A DNA stretch of 64,000 nucleotides from positions 434,001-498,000 of the forward strand of contig NZ_LQIK01000001.1 of NCBI RefSeq assembly GCF_001499855.1, given 5' to 3'. This DNA is from Mycobacterium sp. GA-0227b. Its GTDB lineage: Bacteria > Actinomycetota > Actinomycetes > Mycobacteriales > Mycobacteriaceae. Position numbers and translations under genes: made by a program. The notes under the pieces were generated by a model, which worked only from the letters and a program-made list of their open reading frames with translations, did no database searches and was not told the origin of the DNA. Below, piece by piece: positions 36,438 through 44,722 of the stretch; position 1 is the stretch's first letter; each line of letters opens with the position of its first letter.

Positions 36438-37705
36438 AGCGATACTGGATCCTGGCGCTGGCAGTGCTTCTCGCGGCGTGCGCCGGTGGCGGCAGCGGGG
36501 GCAACTTCACCGAGCCGACCGATCGGCTCGAAATCATGTCGTGGTGGGTGTCGCCATCGGAGCGACCCGCATTGGAGGTGTTGGTCAACGCCTTCAAGGC
36601 CGACAATCCGGACGTCGAGGTCCTCGGCGGCGCCATCGCCGGTGGCGGCGGCAGCAACGTCCAGATAGCGCTGGCCGAGCGGCTCCGCGCCGGCGACCCT
36701 CCCGATGTATGGCAGACATTCATCGGCCGCTCCATGCGCGCCTGGGCCGACGCCGGTCGCATCGCCGACGTGTCCGACGTGTACGAGCGCACCGGCCTGG
36801 ATGCCACCATGGCGCCGGCCCTGCTCGATGCGGCGACCCATCGCGTCAAAGCATGGGGTGTGCCCACTGGGGCGCATCGCGGAAATGTGTTGTGGTTCAA
36901 CCGCAATGTGCTGCGCGAGGCCGGTGTCGCGATGCCTGGCCCCGGCTATACGCCGGAGGCGTTCAGCAGCGATCTGGCCAAGGTGGCGGCCAGCGGGACA
37001 ACGGCGTTGTGTCTGGGCGGCAAGGATCGGTTCGCCGCAACCGAGCTGTTCGAGAACACCCTGCTCGCGGTCGTCGGCACCGACGGCTGGTCCCGGATCA
37101 GCGATGATTCCTTTGACTGGCGCGGACCCCAACTGCGACAGGCGCTTACGCGGTTCGGGCAGATCGTCTCCCGAGCCGATCCCGCCGCCGGCGCGCTGAC
37201 CTGGGATGAGGCGGCGCGGAAACTGGCGGCCGGGCAGTGCGGGTACTTGTCGATGAATGATTCCGTCTACGGGGAGTTGGTGGCCGCCAAGGTCGTCGAA
37301 GGCACCGACTTCGGCTATGTGCCGTATCCAGGAACAGCGGGGGCGTATCTGGCGATCGTCGACACGTTCGTGGTGTCGGCGCAGGCGAGTGACGGGGTGA
37401 ATGCGCTGAAGTTCCTCGAGACGGTGGCTGATCCGCAGGTCTCGTTGGAGTTCAACAAGGTGAAGGGGTCGATCCCGATACGCAACGACGTCGACGTGGC
37501 ATCGCTGCCGGCCTACCAGCGGCAGGCGTCGGAATCGTTGTGGCACGACAAGATTCTGTTGTCGATCACCCACGGCGAGCTGATGAGCTCCGAGTTCCAG
37601 GAAGCGCTCTACGACGCGGTCGCCGGCTTTGTCGGGAGCAAGAACTCGGACGCATTCATCGACACACTTCAGAATTCCGTCCGGGTGCCCGTCCAAGGAC
37701 GCTGA
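36434..37705 (+). CDS. ABC-type sugar-binding lipoprotein (COG1653-like)
   Basis: A 423-residue periplasmic-type binding protein with a lipoprotein signal (LLAAC, lipidated Cys16) followed by a Gly-rich linker. The two-lobe sugar-binding-protein pattern is clear: EIMSWWVSPSERPALEVLVNAF, GDPPDVWQTFIGRSM, GAHRGNVLWFNRNVLREAG and the C-terminal hinge. Such proteins normally feed ABC importers; no ABC permease or ATPase gene is nearby. The start overlaps the symporter stop (ATGA), so expression is coupled with an MFS symporter, an unusual pairing. Confidence 0.9.
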   Translation: MKRYWILALAVLLAACAGGGSGGNFTEPTDRLEIMSWWVSPSERPALEVLVNAFKADNPDVEVLGGAIAGGGGSNVQIALAERLRAGDPPDVWQTFIGRSMRAWADAGRIADVSDVYERTGLDATMAPALLDAATHRVKAWGVPTGAHRGNVLWFNRNVLREAGVAMPGPGYTPEAFSSDLAKVAASGTTALCLGGKDRFAATELFENTLLAVVGTDGWSRISDDSFDWRGPQLRQALTRFGQIVSRADPAAGALTWDEAARKLAAGQCGYLSMNDSVYGELVAAKVVEGTDFGYVPYPGTAGAYLAIVDTFVVSAQASDGVNALKFLETVADPQVSLEFNKVKGSIPIRNDVDVASLPAYQRQASESLWHDKILLSITHGELMSSEFQEALYDAVAGFVGSKNSDAFIDTLQNSVRVPVQGR

Positions 37706-37724
37706 GCCCCACACGGGCCCCGGC

Positions 37725-38948
37725 TCAGTCCGGTAGCAGGGGCATCTCGAGGTCGGGGTCACGGCCCAGCAACACGCCTCTTGTGACGGCGGCGTTGCCG
37801 TACCGCCGGCGCACCTGGTCGACCGCCTCGTCCACGGCGGTGGTGTCCTGGACCTCCTCGAACGGCAACTCGAGTTGCTGCGCGCCGTCCCGGTCGATGT
37901 TGGACACCGCAAAACCGACCAGCGTGAGACCCCGCGCGGCGATCAGCGGAGCCGCCGCGGTGACGAGGCTGCGCGCCGCCTGAAGGATCACCTCCGTCGA
38001 CGCCGTCGCCCGGGGCATCGTGTGTGAGCGGGTGGCGCGACTGAAGTCGTCGAACCGCAACCGCAACACCACCGTGCGTCCGGTCCGACCGGCCTTGCGC
38101 ATCCGGCGGGTGATGCGGTCGATCAGGTTGACGACCACGGCGTCGACCTCCGCGGTCGACATCGTGTTCCCGCGCCGGCCAAGCGCCCGTTGCGCGCCGA
38201 CCGAGCGTCGGCGCACCCCGGTGACGACCCGGCGCCGGTCGATGTTGCGGGACAAGGCGAACAGCCGGCTGCCCATCGCGCCGCCGACCAACGATCCGAG
38301 CGTGGATTCGCTCAACTCGGCGACGTCGGCCACCGTCTCGATCCCGTGGGCGCGGAGTTTCTCGGCCGTCTTCGCGCCGACGCCCCACAGCCGCCGCACC
38401 GGCAACGGGTGCAGGAAGGCCAGTTCCCGGTCGGGCGGCACGAGAAGCAGGCCGTCGGGCTTGGCCTCCTGGCTGGCGACCTTGGCCAGGAACTTGGTGC
38501 GCGCGATGCCGACCGTGATGGGAAGACCCACCTGGTCGCGCACCTGCGCACGCAACCGGGCGCCGATCTCGACCGGCGTGCCCGACACCCGCCACAGGCC
38601 GGAGACGTCGAGGAACGCCTCGTCGACCGACAGCGGTTCGACGACGGGCGTGGTGTCGTGGAAGACCTCGAAGACCGCGTGGCTGGCCTCCGAATACGCC
38701 GACATGCGCGGTGGCACGACGATCGCGTGGGGGCAGAGGCGACGCGCTTCCCGACCACCCATCGCGGTACGCACGCCGTATGCCTTGGCCTCATAGCTGG
38801 CCGCCAGCACGACACCGCCGCCGACGATCACCGGCCGTCCACGCAGCGCGGGTTCGTCGCGCTGCTCGACCGACGCATAGAACGAATCCAGGTCGGCGTG
38901 CAGGATCGACGCTTCAGACCGCGTCAACCGACCTTTGGACACGAACAT
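37725..38948 (-). CDS. dinB3: Y-family DNA polymerase IV (DinB)
   Basis: A 407-residue translesion polymerase. Catalytic acidic residues are in HADLDSFYASVEQ (D19, D21) and SVDEAFLDVSG (about 108). The thumb HhH (LWGVGAKTAEKLRAHGI), little-finger domain and a clamp-binding motif QLELPF near the C-terminus are present. M. smegmatis has three DinB proteins; the one near ethR/ethA is DinB3, so that name is used on positional grounds only. A LexA-like palindrome covers the start codon. It is convergent with the binding-protein gene. Confidence 0.88.
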   Translation of the reverse strand: MFVSKGRLTRSEASILHADLDSFYASVEQRDEPALRGRPVIVGGGVVLAASYEAKAYGVRTAMGGREARRLCPHAIVVPPRMSAYSEASHAVFEVFHDTTPVVEPLSVDEAFLDVSGLWRVSGTPVEIGARLRAQVRDQVGLPITVGIARTKFLAKVASQEAKPDGLLLVPPDRELAFLHPLPVRRLWGVGAKTAEKLRAHGIETVADVAELSESTLGSLVGGAMGSRLFALSRNIDRRRVVTGVRRRSVGAQRALGRRGNTMSTAEVDAVVVNLIDRITRRMRKAGRTGRTVVLRLRFDDFSRATRSHTMPRATASTEVILQAARSLVTAAAPLIAARGLTLVGFAVSNIDRDGAQQLELPFEEVQDTTAVDEAVDQVRRRYGNAAVTRGVLLGRDPDLEMPLLPD

Positions 38949-38955
38949 ATGTTCG
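38942..38955. promoter_or_regulatory. LexA/SOS-like box over the dinB start codon
   Basis: CGAACATATGTTCG is a perfect palindrome matching the core of the mycobacterial SOS box TCGAACNNNNGTTCGA at every position except the outer T/A pair. The dinB ATG lies within it. LexA binding here would repress this polymerase. Confidence 0.55.
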
Positions 38956-38968
38956 CATCGCGGTGTGA

Positions 38969-39616
38969 CTACTGCGGCGTCTTGCCGTAGATGCTGGTGA
39001 CCCAGATGTGGGCCAGCGTGTCGACCAGTTGTGCCGCGTCGACGGCGGGCTGCTCAGCGGCGAAGGCCGCGAGCATCGTGCGCTCGTTCATCAAGTTCAG
39101 CGACGTGGCGAGGTCATGCGCGGGGATGGTCTCCGGCGCTGCGCCGCGGGCACGCTCGCTTGCGATCGACGCGGTGGTGTGATCGATCCACTTCTGCATG
39201 AACCGCGACCACAGCGTGCGCACCTGGGCGTTCGTCGGCCGCGCCGTCGCACCCGCGAGCGTCACCGCGCGATGGGAGCCGAAAGTGCTGAACAAGGCGT
39301 TGATGGCTTTCCACACGCCGGCCGGGTCGACGGCGGTGTCCAAACCGCCCATCGCGGCGTCGGCGTTGCGGTCGGCCTCGTTGATCACCTGCTCGACGAG
39401 CGCGAGCAGTACGGCGTCCTTGGACGGGAAGTAGAAGTAGAAGGTCGGACGTGAGATTCCGGCACCCTTGGCGAGATCGTCGACCGAGATGTCGGCCAGC
39501 GACCGGACCTCGAGCAGCTCCTCGAGCGTCGAGAGAATTGCCTGTTCACGATCGTCGCCCGACGGCCGTGAGGTGCGCCGGGCCCGTGAACCGCGCGGCT
39601 GGCTGACAGTGGTCAC
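38969..39616 (-). CDS. ethR: EthR, TetR-family repressor of ethA
   Basis: A 215-residue TetR repressor with the helix-turn-helix SVDDLAKGAGISRPTFYFYFPSKDAV, matching EthR of M. tuberculosis closely; the basic N-terminal arm (GSRARRTSRPSGDD) and the aromatic-lined ligand tunnel domain (VWKAINALFSTFGSHRAVTLAGA) are conserved. EthR represses ethA and itself through a palindromic operator in the shared gap, and its fatty-acid-like ligands relieve repression. It starts with GTG. In M. tuberculosis it is Rv3855. Confidence 0.96.
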   Translation of the reverse strand: MTTVSQPRGSRARRTSRPSGDDREQAILSTLEELLEVRSLADISVDDLAKGAGISRPTFYFYFPSKDAVLLALVEQVINEADRNADAAMGGLDTAVDPAGVWKAINALFSTFGSHRAVTLAGATARPTNAQVRTLWSRFMQKWIDHTTASIASERARGAAPETIPAHDLATSLNLMNERTMLAAFAAEQPAVDAAQLVDTLAHIWVTSIYGKTPQ

Positions 39617-39635
39617 GTGCGCCTACTTTACACGG

Positions 39636-39652
39636 TGTTGAGTTTCTCAACA
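39636..39652. promoter_or_regulatory. EthR operator palindrome
   Basis: TGTTGAG-TTT-CTCAACA is a perfect 7-bp-arm palindrome in the 79-bp ethR/ethA gap; related half-sites follow (ACTGTTGACTGACTC, CACCGTTGATAC). The known EthR operator in M. tuberculosis is a similar degenerate palindrome bound by several dimers. Confidence 0.7.
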
Positions 39653-39695
39653 CACTGTTGACTGACTCGACGCACCGTTGATACGCTGCCGTACC

Positions 39696-41171
39696 ATGAG
39701 CGAACACCTCGACGTCGTCATCGTCGGAGCCGGCATCTCCGGCATCAGCGCCGCCTGGCATCTGCAAGATCGCTGCCCGGGCAAGAGCTACGCGATCCTG
39801 GAGCGCCGCGACAACCTCGGCGGCACCTGGGACCTGTTCAAGTACCCCGGTATCCGGTCGGACTCCGACATGTTCACGCTCGGCTTCCGGTTCAAGCCGT
39901 GGACGTCGGAGAAGGCGATCGCCGACGGGCCGTCGATCATGGCCTACCTCAAGGAGACGGTGGCCGAGTCCGGCATCGACAAGCGAATTCGATACGGCCA
40001 CAAGGTGGTCAGCGCGGACTGGTCCGACGCTGACAACCGGTGGACGGTGCGCGTCGAACGTGACGGCGCGGAAGCCGAGATCACGGCTTCGTTCCTGTTC
40101 GCCGCGAGCGGCTACTACAACTACGACGAGGGCTACACGCCGGAGTTCGTCGGCCGCGACGACTTCGAGGGCACGATCATCCACCCTCAGCACTGGCCCG
40201 AGGACCTGGACTACGAGGGCAAGAAGATCGTCGTGATCGGCAGCGGCGCGACCGCGGTCACGCTGATTCCCGCGCTGGCGAATTCGGGTGCCGGCCATGT
40301 GACGATGTTGCAGCGTTCGCCGACCTACATCGGCGCGCTGCCCGACGTGGATCCGTTCACCGTCCGGACCAACAAGACGCTGCCCGAGAAGCCCGCCTAT
40401 GTGTTGAACCGCTGGAAGAGCATCCTGTTCCAGTCGGCGCAGTACAACATCTCGCGGCGGTTCCCGAACTTCATGCGCAAGACGCTGATGACCATGGCGC
40501 AGCGACGGCTGCCCGAAGGCTACGACGTGCAGAAGCACTTCGGCCCCAAGTACAACCCGTGGGACGAGCGGCTGTGCCTGGCGCCCAACGGTGACCTGTT
40601 CAAGACAATCCGCCATGGCAAGGCCGACGTCGTCACCGACACCATCGAGCGGTTCACCAAGACGGGTATCAAGCTCGCCTCCGGCGAGGAGCTGAGCGCC
40701 GACATCGTCATCACCGCAACGGGTTTGAACCTGCAGCTGTTCGGCGGCGCCACGATCATGCGCAACGGTGAGCCGATCGATCTGCACGACACGATGGCCT
40801 ACAAGGGCATGATGCTCACCCACATGCCGAACATGGCGTTCACCATCGGCTACACCAACGCGTCGTGGACGTTGAAGGCCGATCTGGTGTCCGAGTTCTT
40901 CTGCCGGGTGCTGAACTACATGGACGCCAAGGGCTTTGACACCGTCGAGCCGCAGCATCCGGGCAACAGTGTCGACGAGCGCCCGCTGATGGATTTCACC
41001 CCGGGCTATGTGCTGCGTGCACTGGACTATCTGCCCAAGGCCGGACACGTCGCGCCGTGGCGCTTGAAGCAGAACTACCTGCTGGATCTGCGGTTGATCC
41101 GGCGCGGCCGGGTCGACGACGAGGCGCTGAAGTTCAGCAAGCACCTCGCTCCGGTGACGGCTTCGGCCTAG
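39696..41171 (+). CDS. ethA: EthA, FAD-containing Baeyer-Villiger monooxygenase
   Basis: A 491-residue flavin monooxygenase, activator of the prodrug ethionamide and Baeyer-Villiger oxygenase of ketones. The FAD site GAGISG is at residues 11-16, the family fingerprint FEGTIIHPQHWP is present, and the NADPH site is VVIGSGATAVTLIPAL. The ATG giving MSEHLDVVIVGAG is preferred over an upstream one. It is divergent from ethR and controlled through the shared operator. It corresponds to Rv3854c. Confidence 0.96.
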   Translation: MSEHLDVVIVGAGISGISAAWHLQDRCPGKSYAILERRDNLGGTWDLFKYPGIRSDSDMFTLGFRFKPWTSEKAIADGPSIMAYLKETVAESGIDKRIRYGHKVVSADWSDADNRWTVRVERDGAEAEITASFLFAASGYYNYDEGYTPEFVGRDDFEGTIIHPQHWPEDLDYEGKKIVVIGSGATAVTLIPALANSGAGHVTMLQRSPTYIGALPDVDPFTVRTNKTLPEKPAYVLNRWKSILFQSAQYNISRRFPNFMRKTLMTMAQRRLPEGYDVQKHFGPKYNPWDERLCLAPNGDLFKTIRHGKADVVTDTIERFTKTGIKLASGEELSADIVITATGLNLQLFGGATIMRNGEPIDLHDTMAYKGMMLTHMPNMAFTIGYTNASWTLKADLVSEFFCRVLNYMDAKGFDTVEPQHPGNSVDERPLMDFTPGYVLRALDYLPKAGHVAPWRLKQNYLLDLRLIRRGRVDDEALKFSKHLAPVTASA

Positions 41172-41178
41172 TCGCCCG

Positions 41179-42558
41179 CTACCCGAAGTTCGGCGGGTCC
41201 GGGTCGCTGCGGAGGAGTTCCTCCGGATCATGAATGCGGTTGACCTGTGGCGGTGAGGCGCCGTTGGTCCAGGCCAGCCGTCCAGTCTCGGTGATCGTCG
41301 TCGCGTAGTGGCCGTCGGTCACGAGTTTGTGGTCGGGCCCGCAGGCGAAGAACAGGTGATCGGCGTCGGTTGGCCCACCCATGGCCCAGCCGGGGCTGTG
41401 GTGCACCTCGCTGTGATAGCCCGGTGCGGTGCAGTTGGGCCGGGTGCAGCCGCCGTCGCGGGCGTAGCAGATGATGCGCTGATCTGCGGTGGCCACCCGC
41501 TTCTGGCGGCCGAGGTAGAGCGGGCGGTCGCTGTGATCGTCGAACACCGCCAGATAGTGGATGGCATCGCCGGCCATGCGGATCAAGTCACGCATCGGCA
41601 AGGCGGTGTTACCGCCGGTGTGCGCCGGCGCGGGCATCGGGACAGCGGGGTCGATCACCGCGTGAGCGGCCCGGTTGAGTTCGGCGAGGGTCGTGCGTGC
41701 GATCACCGTCACCGCGTGCCCGCGATGCTGACCCAGCTCACCTGAGGCGATTCCGGCCTTGAGGCCCAGTTTGAGGCCGTCGTGGCAGCGCTGGGCCATG
41801 CTGCGGTCGTCCTTGGCGTCAGCCGTCGTGCCGTCGGGCAGGTGGCGGCCCGGCCGCGTCGCAGAGGTGGCGGCCTCCACATAGCAGCGGGTCTCCGGGT
41901 CGATCCAGCCGTGAAGCCGCGACATGCCGTCGCGCCCTTGAGGACCCAGCGTGACGCCGCGGCGGCGCTCGCGATCCTTCTCGTCGTAGTCGCCATCGGG
42001 GTTGAAGATCGCATCGATCATCTTGGCTGCCGCCGTGACGATCTCGGCGTCACTCTTGATCGCCTCACGCACCAGGCTTGCTTCGACCTCGTCGCGCTCC
42101 GCGGCCGACACGCATGAGGGCAGCTTGGCCATCGCTTTGGTGATCGCCTTGAGATGGTCTTCGCCGATCGCCCCGTCAGACACTGCTGCGGTCACCTGTG
42201 CCAGTTCAGCCGGCAGTGGCGGGCCACTGATCTGGCGGCGCGGGGTTAGCCGCGCGGCGACCTTCATCCGGCGCTTGATCTCGTTAGGTGGGATGCGCAG
42301 CCGCGCCCACAGACGATCCACCGCCGTGAGCGCCATCGCGGGCTCGTCGGGCGGGTCGGCGATCTGACCGAACACCCGATACATCAACCCCCGGTTGCTG
42401 CGCTCCTGCGACTCGAGGCGTTCGGCCATCTCGATCCGAAACTCGGTGCCCACTTCATCGGAGGACAGTTCACGCATCCGGGCGTGGGCGTCATCGACCT
42501 GGTCCAGCAGCGCGGAAAACTGTTTCCGCGCCGCCGCCCCGGTGATGAATTCGCCCAT
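41179..42558 (-). CDS. DUF222 / HNH endonuclease (13E12 repeat-family protein)
   Basis: A 459-residue protein with an N-terminal DUF222 domain and a C-terminal HNH nuclease motif (RDGGCTRPNCTAPGYHSEVHHSPGW...GGPTDADHLFFACGPDH; Cys pairs and His residues of the beta-beta-alpha-metal fold). These multicopy mycobacterial proteins are the 13E12 family, often seen at variable sites and possibly mobile. It sits between ethA and rraA, which are adjacent in M. tuberculosis, so it appears to be an insertion relative to that genome. Function is unknown; the nuclease target is not predictable. Confidence 0.88.
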   Translation of the reverse strand: MGEFITGAAARKQFSALLDQVDDAHARMRELSSDEVGTEFRIEMAERLESQERSNRGLMYRVFGQIADPPDEPAMALTAVDRLWARLRIPPNEIKRRMKVAARLTPRRQISGPPLPAELAQVTAAVSDGAIGEDHLKAITKAMAKLPSCVSAAERDEVEASLVREAIKSDAEIVTAAAKMIDAIFNPDGDYDEKDRERRRGVTLGPQGRDGMSRLHGWIDPETRCYVEAATSATRPGRHLPDGTTADAKDDRSMAQRCHDGLKLGLKAGIASGELGQHRGHAVTVIARTTLAELNRAAHAVIDPAVPMPAPAHTGGNTALPMRDLIRMAGDAIHYLAVFDDHSDRPLYLGRQKRVATADQRIICYARDGGCTRPNCTAPGYHSEVHHSPGWAMGGPTDADHLFFACGPDHKLVTDGHYATTITETGRLAWTNGASPPQVNRIHDPEELLRSDPDPPNFG

Positions 42559-42711
42559 ACCGCAACGCTATCGAACACACACACCAAACCGGATGCCTCG
42601 AAGAACCCCGGGAGCGATCTGTGGATCGATCGCCGCTTGGGGATAATCCAGGGCGTCGGCGGCATACAGCGACCAAGATGTCGGAGCCATGTGATAGCGC
42701 GCTGCAACAAT

Positions 42712-42759
42712 CCCTAAGTAGCGAGACCCGGCGAGCCCTAAGTAGCGAGTCCCGGCGAG
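42712..42759. repeat. 2 x 24-bp tandem repeat upstream of the HNH gene
   Basis: Two 24-bp copies (CCCTAAGTAGCGAG[A/T]CCCGGCGAG) lie back to back at 42712-42735 and 42736-42759 with one mismatch. They are in the 281-bp gap between the HNH gene and rraA, which contains no other feature I can support. Confidence 0.8.
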
Positions 42760-42839
42760 CGCGAGTGGGATACCGCCTCTGTCACGAGCGACGACTGCAT
42801 CATCTTCTACGTACCGTTGGGGCCCGCGCTGGCAGCCGG

Positions 42840-43319
42840 TCAGGGAGCGACCACGACGATGCCGTCGTCGTCGCTGTAGAGGATGTGGCCGGGCTCGAAC
42901 ACCACACCGCCGAACTCGACGGGCTGATCCCGTTCGCCCGCACCGGTTTTGCTGCTCTTGCGCGGGTTCGTCCCGAGCGCCTTGATACCGATGTCGAGGG
43001 TGCGCAGGGTCGCCGAGTCGCGGACCGCGCCGTTGATGACGAGGCCGGCCCACCCGTTGTCGACGCCGAGGCCGGCGATGACGTCGCCGACGAGCGCCGA
43101 GTGCAGCGACCCGTCGCCGTCGATCACCAGCACGCCGCCGTTGCCGGGCTCCGACAACACCGATTTCAGCAGCGCGTTGTCCTGGAAGCACTTGATCGTG
43201 GTGACGGGTCCGGCGAACTCCGACCGCCCGCCGAACTGCCGCAGCTGCAGATCGCAGCTGCGGACGTCGGGGCCGATGTCGTCGACAAGGTCAGCGGTGG
43301 GGCGGGGGTCGATGCTCAC
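42840..43319 (-). CDS. rraA: RraA-like regulator of ribonuclease E activity
   Basis: A 159-residue RraA/demethylmenaquinone-methyltransferase-like protein (a family once misnamed MenG). The fold signatures are TADLVDDIG at the N-terminus, [19 protein letters not shown] and [14 protein letters not shown], where Gly/Asp/Arg residues line the trimer pocket. In E. coli RraA binds RNase E and reduces mRNA decay; metal-dependent aldolases share the fold. It corresponds to Rv3853. The ATG giving [11 protein letters not shown] is supported by family length. Confidence 0.93.
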   Translation of the reverse strand: MSIDPRPTADLVDDIGPDVRSCDLQLRQFGGRSEFAGPVTTIKCFQDNALLKSVLSEPGNGGVLVIDGDGSLHSALVGDVIAGLGVDNGWAGLVINGAVRDSATLRTLDIGIKALGTNPRKSSKTGAGERDQPVEFGGVVFEPGHILYSDDDGIVVVAP

Positions 43320-43328
43320 CGCTCGATG

Positions 43329-44081
43329 CTAGCGATCGGACCTCGCCACGATGATGTCGTGCAGGAACTGCGACAGGCCGGGTTCGACGTCGTCGTAATA
43401 CCGGGTGAACCGTTCGTCGGCCACATACATCTGCGCCAGGCAGACCTGCATCTCGTGGTCGCAGTCGTAGAACCGTTCGATCGACAACCGGTGCCGCTCG
43501 GCGAGCGCATCGGCCTGCGCCGTACCCGGCGTCACGCCGCTGCGCTTGGCCTCGGCCAGCGCCTGCAGCAGCGCGTCGCCTTCGGCCTTGATGTCGATCC
43601 AGTCCTGCTTGGTGAACTGCGAAGCTCGCTGCTGCGACTGCTTCCACGCGTCGGTGTCGCCCCAGCGCTCTTCGGCTTCGGCCGCGTACTCCTGGCTATG
43701 CGCCGTGGTGCCGAAGATCTCCACCTGTTCCTCGGCGGTCAGTTGAATTCCGCTGCGGTGTGCGCTCATCAGTTCCTCCACTGCCTTGATCGTGTGTTGC
43801 AGACGGTCGGCCTGCTCCAGTAACAGTCGGTGTTGTCGCTGGAGGTGGTCGAGCACATCCGCGTCCCCGTCGAGCAGGGCGCGGATCTCCTCGAGGGGCA
43901 GTCCGACCGATCGGTACACCAGCACCACGTGCAGCCGTTCGATGTCGGCGTCGGTGTAGCCGCGGTAGCCCGCCGACGTGCGCACGCTCGGCACCACCAG
44001 GCCGATGTGGTCGTAGTGGTGCAGGGTGCGCACCGAGACTCCGGTGAGGGCGGCTACCGCGCCGACCGTTTTGGCGTCCAT
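43329..44081 (-). CDS. MerR-family regulator with TipAS-type antibiotic-recognition domain
   Basis: A 250-residue regulator: an N-terminal MerR helix-turn-helix (TVGAVAALTGVSVRTLHHYDHIGLV) and dimerisation helix to about residue 110, then a TipAS domain (WKQSQQRASQFTKQDWIDIKAEGDALLQAL, DDVEPGLSQFLHDIIV). TipAL/SkgA proteins bind thiopeptides or other drugs and activate efflux or stress genes. It is upstream of rraA on the same strand with about 10 bp between them. The target promoter is not visible. Confidence 0.9.
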   Translation of the reverse strand: MDAKTVGAVAALTGVSVRTLHHYDHIGLVVPSVRTSAGYRGYTDADIERLHVVLVYRSVGLPLEEIRALLDGDADVLDHLQRQHRLLLEQADRLQHTIKAVEELMSAHRSGIQLTAEEQVEIFGTTAHSQEYAAEAEERWGDTDAWKQSQQRASQFTKQDWIDIKAEGDALLQALAEAKRSGVTPGTAQADALAERHRLSIERFYDCDHEMQVCLAQMYVADERFTRYYDDVEPGLSQFLHDIIVARSDR

Positions 44082-44126
44082 AGCGCCACTATCGACCCTG
44101 ACGCCGCGTGAGGGTCAAGTCCTCGG

Positions 44127-44627
44127 TCAGTCGTCGCCGCTACCGCGGCGGATCAGCAGCACGACCAGGATCGCCAGCACACCCGCCGCGATCGCCGCGG
44201 CAACCGGCAGCCGCGACGGTTCGGGGCCGATCAACGGCACCGGCGCCGGTCCGGACACCGGGTTACTGGCGCTGGCTACCGTCGACTTCGCTTGGGCGGC
44301 AGTAACTTTCGCGGCCGATTCCAGGTTGGTTGCGGTGCCGGCCGGCTCGGGCGCGGGTGCTTTCTTCGCCGGCGCCTTCTTGGCCGGTGCTTTCTTCACG
44401 GCTTTCTTCGCCGGTGCCGCTTTCTTCGCGGCCTTCTTGGCCGGTGTCTTCTTGGCGGCCTTCTTCGCCGGGGCTTTCTTGGCAGGCGTCTTCTGCGCCG
44501 GCGCCGGAGGGATGAGTGGGTCCGCGGAGGTGCCCGCCGACTCCGCGGCAGCGGGCTGCGGGGTCGACTCATCCGCCGGTGGTGAGCCTTGCGGCTGTTC
44601 GTCGGGTCGGCCCTGCTGGTCTGCCAT
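44127..44627 (-). CDS. hns: Histone-like H-NS-type protein with C-terminal membrane anchor (Rv3852-like)
   Basis: A 166-residue protein: a polar N-terminus, a lysine/alanine/proline repeat (AKKAPAKKAAKKTPAKK and similar, about residues 45-85) for DNA binding, and a C-terminal hydrophobic helix (VAAAIAAGVLAILVVLLI) ending RRGSGDD. The ATG is fixed by a strong AAAGGAG site. In M. tuberculosis the homologue Rv3852 is a nucleoid-associated protein with the same membrane segment. It lies between the MerR gene and copD. Confidence 0.9.
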   Translation of the reverse strand: MADQQGRPDEQPQGSPPADESTPQPAAAESAGTSADPLIPPAPAQKTPAKKAPAKKAAKKTPAKKAAKKAAPAKKAVKKAPAKKAPAKKAPAPEPAGTATNLESAAKVTAAQAKSTVASASNPVSGPAPVPLIGPEPSRLPVAAAIAAGVLAILVVLLIRRGSGDD

Positions 44628-44722
44628 CGGGCTGCTCCTTTGCAGTGTCGTGTCTCCGCCAGGCCGGCCGAGCATGGGAACCGGCAGTGGGTCGATCCCA
44701 TCATGCCAGGTCGGGTGTGGCG

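Noticed and set aside
42712..42759. Two 24-bp repeats as a CRISPR array
   Set aside because: There are only two copies, back to back without spacers, and no cas genes.
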